A program made the position numbers and the translations under genes. Of a stretch of 64,000 bases of DNA, positions 51,917-61,935 are shown piece by piece. Positions within the stretch are counted from its first letter, which is position 1, and each line of letters starts with the position of its first letter. The notes beneath the pieces are model-generated. The model had not been told where the DNA came from, did not search any database, and saw nothing but the letters and a program-made list of their open reading frames with translations. Origin of the DNA: Euonymus europaeus (lineage: Eukaryota > Streptophyta > Magnoliopsida > Celastrales > Celastraceae); NCBI GenBank assembly GCA_963580455.1, contig OY756961.1:14737001-14801000 (forward strand), read 5' to 3'.

Positions 51917-53516
51917 ATAGAGAGAGTTGAGCAACTTCGGACCATCAAAGTTGCTCGGTGTACACTTTTTATTGTTCTTATATGTCAAATTTTATGAGTA
52001 TAAACTTCATAGATTATTTCGATGCCAAAACACCAACTTTCTATGACAAATGGACAAAGCCGTTAAAAGCACCTACATAGAGAGAGTTGAGCAACTTCGG
52101 ACTATCAAAGTTGCTCGTTGTACAATTTTTATTGTTCTCATATGTCAAATTTTTTGAGTATAAGCTTCATAAATTATTTCGTTGCCAAAACACCAACTTT
52201 CTATGAAAAATAGACAAAGCCGTTAAGAGCTCCTCCTTAGAGAGAGTTGATTTACTTCGGACTATCAAAGTTTCTCGGGATATACTCTTTTTTCTTCTTC
52301 TATGTTAAATTTTACGAGTATAAGCTTCCTAGATTATTATGATGCCAAAACACCAACTTTCTATGACAAATGGACAAAACCGTTAAAAGCTCCTGCATGG
52401 AGAGAGTTGAGCAACTTCGGACCATCAAAATTGCTCTATGTATACTTTTTATTGTTCTTCTTTGTCAAATTTTACGAGTATAATCTTCCTAGATTATTTC
52501 GATGCCAAAACACCAACTTTCTATGAAAAATGGACAAAACCGTTAAAAGCTCCTTCATAGAGAGAATTGAGCAACTTCGGATCATCAAAGTTGCTCGGTG
52601 TACACTTTTTATTGTTCTAATATGTCAAATTTTATGAGTATAAGCTTCATAGATTATTTCGATGCCAAAACACCAACTTTCTATGACAAATGGACGAAAC
52701 CTTTAAAAGCTCCTCCATAGAGAGAGTTGAGCAACTTCGGACCATCAAAGTTGCTCGGTGTACACTTTTTATTGTTCTTATATGTCAAATTTTATGAGTA
52801 TAAACTTCATAGATTATTTCGATGCCAAAACACCAACTTTCTATGACAAATGGACAAAGCCGTTAAAAGCACCTACATAGAGAGAGTTGAGCAACTTCGG
52901 ACTATCAAAGTTGCTCGTTGTACAATTTTTATTGTTCTCATATGTCAAATTTTTTGAGTATAAGCTTCATAAATTATTTCGTTGCCAAAACACCAACTTT
53001 CTATGAAAAATAGACAAAGCCGTTAAGAGCTCCTCCTTAGAGAGAGTTGATTTACTTCGGACTATCAAAGTTTCTCGGGATATACTCTTTTTTCTTCTTC
53101 TATGTTAAATTTTACGAGTATAAGCTTCCTAGATTATTATGATGCCAAAACACCAACTTTCTATGACAAATGGACAAAACCGTTAAAAGCTCCTGCATAG
53201 AGAGAGTTGAGCAACTTCGGACCATCAAAATTGCTCTATGTATACTTTTTATTGTTCTTCTTTGTCAAATTTTACGAGTATAATCTTCCTAGATTATTTC
53301 GATGCCAAAACACCAACTTTCTATGACAAATGGACAAAACCGTTAAAAGCTCCTTCATAGAGAGAATTGAGCAACTTCGGATCATCAAAGTTGCTCGGTG
53401 TACACTTTTTATTGTTCTAATATGTCAAATTTTATGAGTATAAGCTTCAGAGATTATTTCGATGCCAAAACACCAACTTTCTATGACAAATGGACGAAAC
53501 CTTTAAAAGCTCCTCC
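51917..53516 (+). repeat. Tandem duplication of five monomers (2 x 800 bp)
   Basis: Bases 51,917-52,716 and 52,717-53,516 match at exactly 800 bp, including rare variants TTCGTTGCC, GTTGATTTACTTC, ATATACTCTTTTTTC, TATTATGATGCC and TCTTTGTC. Differences are few, for example GCATGG versus GCATAG (52,394) and TATGAAAAATGG versus TATGACAAATGG (52,521). It is younger than its diverged surroundings. Confidence 0.88.
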
Positions 53517-55261
53517 ATAGAGAGAGTTGAGCAACTTCTAACCATCATTGTTGCTCGGTGTACACTTTATTGTTCTTATATGTCAAATATTTAAGATTAT
53601 AAGCTTCATAGATTATTTCGATGCCATAACACCAACTTTCTATGACAACTGGACAAAGCCGATAAAAGCTCCTCCATAGAGAGAGTTGGGCAACTTTGGA
53701 CCATCAAGGTTGCTCGTCGTACAATTTTTATTGTTCTCATATGTCAAATTTTTTGAGTATAAGCTTCATAAATTATTTCGATGCCAAAACACCAACTTTC
53801 TATGAAAAATAGACAAAGCCGTTAAGAGCTCCTCTTTGGAGAGATTTGAGCAACTTCGGACTATCAAAGTTTCTCGGAATATACTTTTTTTTGTTCTTCT
53901 ATGTTAAATTTTACGAGTATAAGCTTCCTAGATTATTTCGATGCCAAAACACCAACTTTCTATGACAAATGGAGAAAATCGTTAAAATCTCCTCCATAGA
54001 GAGTGTTGAGCGACTTCGGACCATCAAAGTTGCTCGGTGTAAAATTTTTATTGTTCTTATATGTCAAATTTTACAAGTATAAGCTTCATAGATTATTTCG
54101 ATGCTAAAACACAAACTTTCTATGACAAATGGACGAAACCGTTAAAAGCTCCTCCATAGAGAGAGTTGAGCAACTTCAGACCATCAAAGTTGCTCGGTGT
54201 ACACTTTTTTTTGTTCTTATATGTCAAATTTTATGAGTATAAGCTTCATAGATTATTTCGATGCCAAAACACCAACTTTCTATGACAAATGGACAAAACC
54301 GTTAAAAGCACCTCCATAGAGAGTGTTGAGCGACTTCGGACCTTCAAAATTGCTCAGTGTACAATTTTTATTGTTCTTATATGTAAAATTTTACGAGTAT
54401 AAGCTTCATAGATTATTTCAATGCCAAAACACCAACTTTCTATGACAAATGGACAAAACCGTTAAAGGCTCCTCCATAGAGAGAGTTGAGCAACTTCGGA
54501 CCATCAAAGTTGCTCGGTGTACAATTTTTATTGTTCTCATATGTCAAATTTTTTGAGTATAAGCTTCATAGATTATTTCGATGCCAAAACACCAACTTTC
54601 TATGACAAATGGACAAAACCGTTAAGAGCTCCTCTATAGAGAGAGTTGAGCAACTTCGGACTATCAAAGTTGCTCGAGATAGACATTTTATTGTTCTTCT
54701 ATGTCAAATTTTACGAGTTTAAGCTTCCTAGATTATTTCGATGCCATAACACCATCTTTCTATTACAAATGGACAAAACCGTTAAAAGCTCTTTCATAGA
54801 GAGTGTTGAGCGACTTCAGACCATGAAAGTTGCTCGGTGTACAATTTTTATTGTTCTTATATGTCAAATTTTTTTAGTATAAGATTCATAAATTATTTCG
54901 ATGCCAAAACACCAACTTTCTATGACAAATAGACAAAGCCGTTAAGAGCTCCTCTATGGAGAGATTTGAACAACTTCGGACTATCAAAGTTTCTCGGAAT
55001 ATACTTTTTTTTATTCTTCTATGTTAAATTTTACGAGTATAAGCTTCCTAGATTATTTCGATGCCAAAACACCAACTTTCTATGACAAATGGAGAAAACT
55101 GTTAAAATCACCTCCATAGATAGAGTTGAGCAACTTCAGACCATCAAAGTTGCTCGGTGTACACTTTTTTTTGTTCTTATATGTTAAATTTTATGAGTAT
55201 AAGCTTCATAGATTATTTCGATGCCAAAACATCAACTTTCTATGACAAATGGACGAAATCG
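53517..55261 (+). repeat. Diverged satellite monomers
   Basis: This includes a short monomer near 53,560-53,600 with two T bases missing in CACTTTATTG and with AATATTTAAG in place of the usual TTTTACGAG stretch. GAGATTTGA and T-run monomers with GATTCATAAATT follow. No gene is visible. Confidence 0.75.
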
Positions 55262-57343
55262 TTAAAAGCTCCTCCATAGAGAGAGTTGAGCAACTTCGGA
55301 CTATCAGAATTGCTCTATGTATAATTTTTATTGTTCTTCTATGTCTAATTTTACGAGTATAAGCTTCCTAGATTATTTCGATGCCAAAACACCAACTTTC
55401 TATGACAAATGGACAAAACCGTTAAAAGCTCCTCCATAGAGAGTGTTGAGCGACTTCGGACCTTCAAAATTGCTCAGTGTACAATTTTTATTGTTCTTAT
55501 ATGTAAAATTTTACGAGTATAAGCTTCATAGATTATTTCAATGCCAAAACACCAACTTTCTGTGACAAATGGACAAAACCGTTAAAAGCTCCTCCATAGA
55601 GAGAGTTGAGCAACTTCGGACCATCAAAGTTGCTCGGTGTACAATTTTTATTGTTCTCATATGTCAAATTTTTTTAGTATAAGCTTCATAGATTATTTCG
55701 ATGCCAAAACACCAACTTTCTGTGACAAATGGACAAAACCGTTAAGAGCTCCTCTATAGAGAGAGTTGAGCAACTTCGGACTATCAAAGTTGCTCGAGAT
55801 AGACATTTTATTGTTATTCTACGTCAAATTTTACGAGTTTAAGCTTCCTAGATTATTTCGATGCCATAGCACCAACTTTCTATTACAAATGGATAAAAAC
55901 CGTTAAAAGCTCTTTCATAGAGAGTGTTGATCGACTTCAGACCAGCAAAGTTGCTCGGTGTACAATTTTTATTGTTCTTATATGTCAAATTTTTTTAGTA
56001 TAAGATTCATAAATTATTTTGATGCCAAAACACCAACTTTCTATGACAAATAGACAAAGCCGTTAAAAGCTCCTCTATAGAGAGTGTTGAGCGACTTCGG
56101 ACCATCAAAGTTGCTCGGTGTAAAATTTTTATTGTTCTTATATGTCAAATTTTACAAGTATAAGCTTCATAGATTATTTCGATGCTAAAACACAAACTTT
56201 CTATGACAAATGGACGAAACCGTTAAAAGCTCCTCCATAGAGAGAGTTGAGCAACTTCGGACCATCAAAGTTGCTCGGTGTACACTTTTTATTGTTCTTA
56301 TATGTCAAATTTTATGAGTATAAGCTTCATAGATTATTTCGATGCCAAAACATCAACTTTCTATGACAAATGGACAAAGCCGTTAAAAGCACCTACATAG
56401 AGAGAGTTGAGCAACTTCGGACCATCAAAATTGCTCTATGTATAATTTTTGTTGTTCTTCTATGTCAAATTTTACGAGTATAAGCTTCCTAGATTATTTC
56501 GATGCCAAAACACCAACATTCTATGACAAATGGACAAAACCGTTAAAAGCTCCTCCATAGAGAGTGTTGAGCGACTTCGGACCTTCAAAATTGCTCAGTG
56601 TACAATTTTTATTGTTCTTATATGTAAAATTTTACGAGTATAAGCTTCATAGATTATTTCAATGCCAAAACACCAACTTTCTATGACAAATGGACAAAAC
56701 CGTTAAAAGCTCCTCCATAGAGAGAGTTGAGCAACTTCGGACCATCAAAGTTGCTCGATGTACAATTTTTATTGTTCTCATATGTCAAATTTTTTGAGTA
56801 TAAGCTTCATAGATTATTTCGATGCCAAAACACCAACTTTCTATGACAAATGGACAAAGCCGTTAAAAGCACCTACATAGAGAGAGTTGAGCAACTTCAG
56901 ACCATCAAAATTGCTCTATGTATAATTTTTATTGTTCTTCTATGTCAAATTTTACGAGTATAAGCTTCCTAGATTATTTCGATGCCAAAACACCAACTTT
57001 CTATTACAAATGGTCAAAACCGTTAAAAGCTCTTTCATAGAGAGTATTGAGCGACTTCAGACCATCAAAGTTGCTCGGTGTACAATTTTTATTGTTCTTA
57101 TATGTCAAATTTTTTTAGTATAAGATTCAAAAATTATTTCGATGCCAAAACACTAACTTTCTATGACAAATCGACAAAACCGTTAAACGCTCCTCCATAG
57201 AGAGAGTTGAACAACTTAGGACCATCAAAATTGCTCTTTGTACAATTTTTATTTTTCTTATATGTCAAATTTTACGAGTATAAGCTTCATAGATTATTTC
57301 GATGCCAAAACAACAACTTTCTATGACAAATGGACGAAACCGA
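55262..57343 (+). repeat. 13-mer HOR, copy 1 (~2,081 bp)
   Basis: This recurs from about 57,344 at an offset of 2,081-2,082 bp. Shared rare variants include CTATCAGAATTG, TTCAATGCC, GATCGACTTCAGACCAGC, GTAAAATTTT and AATTTTTGTTG. Confidence 0.8.
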
Positions 57344-59046
57344 TAAAAAGCTCCTCCATAGAGAGAGTTGAGCAACTTCGGACTATCAGAATTGCTCTAT
57401 GTATAATTTTTATTGTTCTTCTATGTCCAATTTTACGAGTATAAGCTTCCTAGATTATTTCGATGCCAAAACACCAACTTTCTATGACAAATGGACAAAA
57501 CCGTTAAAAGCTCCTCCATAGAGAGTGTTGAGCGACTTCGGACCTTCAAAATTGCTCAGTGTACAATTTTTATTGTTCTTATATGTAAAAGTTTACGAGT
57601 ATAAGCTTCATAGATTATTTCAATGCCAAAACACCAACTTTCTATGACAAATGGACAAAACCGTTGAAAGCTCCTCCATAGAGAGAGTTGAGCAACTTCG
57701 GACCATCAAAGTTGCTCGGTGTACAATTTTTATTGTTCTCATATGTCAAATTTTTTGAGTCTAAGGTTCATAGATTATTTCGATGCCAAAACACCAACTT
57801 TCTATGACAAATGGACAAAACCGTTAAGAGCTCCTCTATAGAGAGAGTTGAGCAACTTCGGACTATCAAAGTTGCTCGAGATAGACATTTTATTGTTCTT
57901 CTATGTCAAATTTTACGAGTTTAAGCTTCCTAGATTATTTCGATGCCATAACACCAACTTTCGATTACAAATGGACAAAACCGTTAAAAGCTCTTTCATA
58001 GAGAGTGTTGATCGACTTCAGACCAGCAAAGTTGCTCGGTGTACAATTTTTATTGTTCTTATATGTCAAATTTTTTTAGTATAAGATTCATAAATTATTT
58101 TGATGCCAAAACACCAACTTTCTATGACAAATAGACAAAGCCGTTAAAAGCTCCTCTATAGAGAGTGTTGAGCGACTTCGGACCATCAAAATTGCTCGGT
58201 GTAAAATTTTTATTGTTCTTATATGTCAAATTTTACAAGTATAAGCTTCATAGATTATTTCGATGCTAAAACACAAACTTTCTATGACAAATGGACGAAA
58301 CCGTTAAAAGCTCCTCTATAGAGAGAGTTGAGCAACTTCGGACCATCAAAGTTGCTCGGTGTACACTTTTTATTGTTCTTATATGTCAAATTTTATGAGT
58401 ATAAGCTTCATAGATTATTTCGATGCCAAAACACCAACTTTCTATGACAAATGGACAAAGCCGTTAAAAGCACCTACATAGAGAGAGTTGAGCAACTTCG
58501 GACCATCAAAATTGCTCTATGTATAATTTTTGTTGTTCTTCTATGTCAAATTTTACGAGTATAAGCTTCCTAGATTATTTCGATGCCAAAACACCAACTT
58601 TCTATGACAAATGGACAAAACCGTTAAAAGCTCCTCCATAGAGAGTGTTGAGCGACTTCGGACCTTCAAAGTTGCTCGATGTACAATTTTTATTGTTCTC
58701 ATATGTCAAATTTTTTGAGTATAAGCTTCATCGATTATTTCGATGCCAAAACACCAACTTTCTATGACAAATGGACAAAGCCGTTAAAAGCACCTACATA
58801 GAGAGAGTTGAGCAACTTCAGACCATCAAAATTGCTCTATGTATAATTTTTATTGTTCTTCTATGTCAAATTTTACGAGTATAAGCTTCCTAGATTATTT
58901 CGATGCCAAAACACCAACTTTCTATTACAAATGGTCAAAACCGTTAAAAGCTCTTTCATAGAGAGTATTGAGCGACTTCAGACCATCAAAGTTGCTCGGT
59001 GTACAATTTTTATTGTTCTTATATGTCAAATTTTTTTAGTATAAGA
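57344..59046 (+). repeat. 13-mer HOR, copy 2, one monomer deleted
   Basis: The offset to copy 1 is 2,081-2,082 bp up to about 58,665 and 1,921 bp after it, so one monomer is missing. The joint monomer reads CCTTCAAA from one parent and GTTGCTCGATG from the next; the switch lies at 58,666-58,671. Similarity to copy 1 ends near 59,046. Confidence 0.82.
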
Positions 59047-60536
59047 TTCATAAATTATTTCGATGCCAAAACACCAACTTTCTATGACAAATAGACAAAG
59101 CCGTTAAAAGCTCCTCTATAGAGAGTGTTGAGCGACTTCGGACCATCAAATTTGCTCGTTGTAAAATTTTTATTGTTCTTATATGTCAAATTTTACAAGT
59201 ATAAGCTTCATAGATTATTTCGATGCCAAAACACAAACTTTCTATGACAAATGGACGAAACCGTTAAAAGCTCCTCTATAGAGAGAGTTGAGCAACTTCG
59301 GACCATCAAAGTTGCTCGGTGTACACTTTTTATTGTTCTTATATGTCAAATTTTATGAGTATAAGCTTCATAGATTATTACGATGCCAAAACACCAACTT
59401 TCTATGACAAATGTACAAAGCCGTTAAAAGCACCTACATAGAGAGAGTTGAGCAACTTCGGACCATCAAAATTGCTCTATGTATAATTTTTATTGTTCTT
59501 CTATGTCAAATTTTACGAGTATAAGCTTCCTAGATTATTTCGATGCCAAAACACCAACTTTCTATTACAAATGGTCAAAACCGTTTAAAGCTCTTTCATA
59601 GAGAGTATTGAGCGACTTCAGACCATCAAAGTTGCTCGGTGTACAATTTTTATTGTTCTTATATGTCAAATTTTTTTAGTATAAGATTCATAAATTATTT
59701 CGATGCCAAAACACCAACTTTCTATGACAAATAGACAAAGCCGTTAAAAGCTCCTCTATAGAGAGTGTTGAGCGACTTCGGACCATCAAATTTGCTCGTT
59801 GTAAAATTTTTATTGTTCTTATATGTCAAATTTTACAAGTATAAGCTTCATAGATTATTTCGATGCCAAAACACAAACTTTCTATGACAAATGGACGAAA
59901 CCGTTAAAAGCTCCTCTATAGAGAGAGTTGAGCAACTTCGGACCATCAAAGTTGCTCGGTGTACACTTTTTATTGTTCTTATATGTCAAATTTTATGAGT
60001 ATAAGCTTCATAGATTATTACGATGCCAAAACACCAACTTTCTATGACAAATGTACAAAGCCGTTAAAAGCACCTACATAGAGAGAGTTGAGCAACTTCG
60101 GACCATCAAAATTGCTCTATGTATAATTTTTATTGTTCTTCTATGTCAAATTTTACGAGTATAAGCTTCCTAGATTATTTCGATGCCAAAACACCAACTT
60201 TCTATTACAAATGGTCAAAACCGTTAAAAGCTCTTTCATAGAGAGTATTGAGCGACTTCAGACCATCAAAGTTGCTCGGTGTACAATTTTTATTGTTCTT
60301 ATATGTCAAATTTTTTTAGTATAAGATTCATAAATTATTTCGATGCCAAAACACCAACTTTCTATGACAAATAGACAAAGCCGTTAAAAGCTCCTCTATA
60401 GAGAGTGTTGAGCGACTTCGGACCATCAAAGTTGCTCGTTGTAAAATTTTTATTGTTCTTATATGTCAAATTTTACAAGTATAAGCTTCATAGATTATTT
60501 CGATGCCAAAACACAAACTTTCTATGACAAATGGAC
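58741..60536 (+). repeat. 4-mer HOR (640 bp, ~2.8 copies)
   Basis: Units start at 58,741, 59,381 and 60,021, exactly 640 bp apart. The order is CACCTACATAG / CTATGTATAA; TATTACAAATGGTC with CTCTTTCATAG and a T-run; CGAC with GTTGTAAAATTTT; CGGTGTACAC. TATTACGATGCC and AAATGTACAAAG are shared by the second and third units but not the first. Confidence 0.85.
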
Positions 60537-60589
60537 AAAACCGTTAAAAGCTCTTCCATAGAGAGAGTTGAGCAACTTCGGACCATCAA

Positions 60590-61935
60590 AGTTGCTCGGT
60601 GTACACTTTTTATTGTTCTAATATGTCAAATTTTACGAGTATAAGCTTCATAGATTATTTCGATGCCAAAACACCAACTTTCTATGACAAATGGACGAAA
60701 CCTTTAAAAGCTCCTCCATAGAGAGAGTTGAGCAACTTCGGACCATCAAATTTGCTCGGTGTGCACTTTATTGTTCTTATATGTCAAATATTTAAGAGTA
60801 TAAGCTTCATAGATTATTTCGATGCTAAAACACCAACTTTCCATGACAAATGGACAAAACCGTTAAAAGCACCTCCATAGAGAGAGTTGAGCAACTTCGG
60901 ACCATCAAAGTTACTCGGTGTATAATTTTTATTGTTCTCATATGTCAAATTTTACGAGTATAAGCTTCATAGATTATTTCGATGCCAAAACACCAACTTT
61001 CTATGACAAATGGACAAAACCGTTAAAAGCTCCTCCATAGAGAGAGTTGAGCAACTTCGGACCATCAAAATTGCTCTATGTATACTTTTTATTGTTCTTC
61101 TATGTCAAATTTTACGAGTATAAGCTTCCTAGATTATTTCGATGCCAAAACACCAACTTTCTATCACAAATGGACAAAACCGTTAAAAGCTCCTCCATAG
61201 AGAGAGTTGAGCAACTTCGAACCGTCAAAGTTTCTCGGTGTACACTTTTTATTGTTCTAATATGTCAAATTTTACGAGTATAAGCTTAATAGATTATTTC
61301 GATGCCAAAACACCAACTTTCTATGACAAATGGACGAAACCATTAAAAGCTCCTCCATAGAGAGAGTTGAGCAACTTCTAACCATCGAAGTTGCTCGGTG
61401 TGCACTTTATTGTTCTTATATGTCAAATATTTAAGAGTATAAGTTTCATAGATTATTTCGATGCTAAAACACCAACTTTCTATGACAAATGGACAAAACC
61501 GTTAAAAGCACCTCCATAGAGAGAGTTGAGCAACTTCGGACCATCAAAGTTACTCGGTGTATAATTTTTATTGTTCTCATATGTCAAATTTTACGAGTAT
61601 AAGCTTCATAGATTATTTCGATGCAAAACACCAACTTTGTATGACAAATGGACAAAACCGTTAAAAGCTCCTCCATAGAGAGAGTTGAGCAACTTCGGAC
61701 CATCAAAATTGCTCTATCTATACTTTTTATTGTTCTTCTATGTCAAATTTTACGAGTATAAGCTTCCTAGATTATTTCGATGCCAAAACACCAACTTTCT
61801 ATGACAAATGGACAAAACCGTTAAAAGCTCCTCTATAGAGAGAGTTGAGCAACTTCGGACCATCAAAGTTGCTCGGTGTACACTTTTTATTGTTCTAATA
61901 TGTCAAATTTTAAGAGTATAAGCTTCATACATTAT
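60590..61935 (+). repeat. 4-mer tandem duplication (639 bp, ~2.1 copies)
   Basis: Markers at 60,602 (TACACTTTTTATTG then TAATATG), 60,761 (GTGCACTTTATTG) and 60,781 (AAATATTTAAGAG) recur 639 bp later at 61,241, 61,400 and 61,420. A third start at 61,879 is one base early because of a deletion in ATGCAAAAC near 61,624. Confidence 0.82.
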
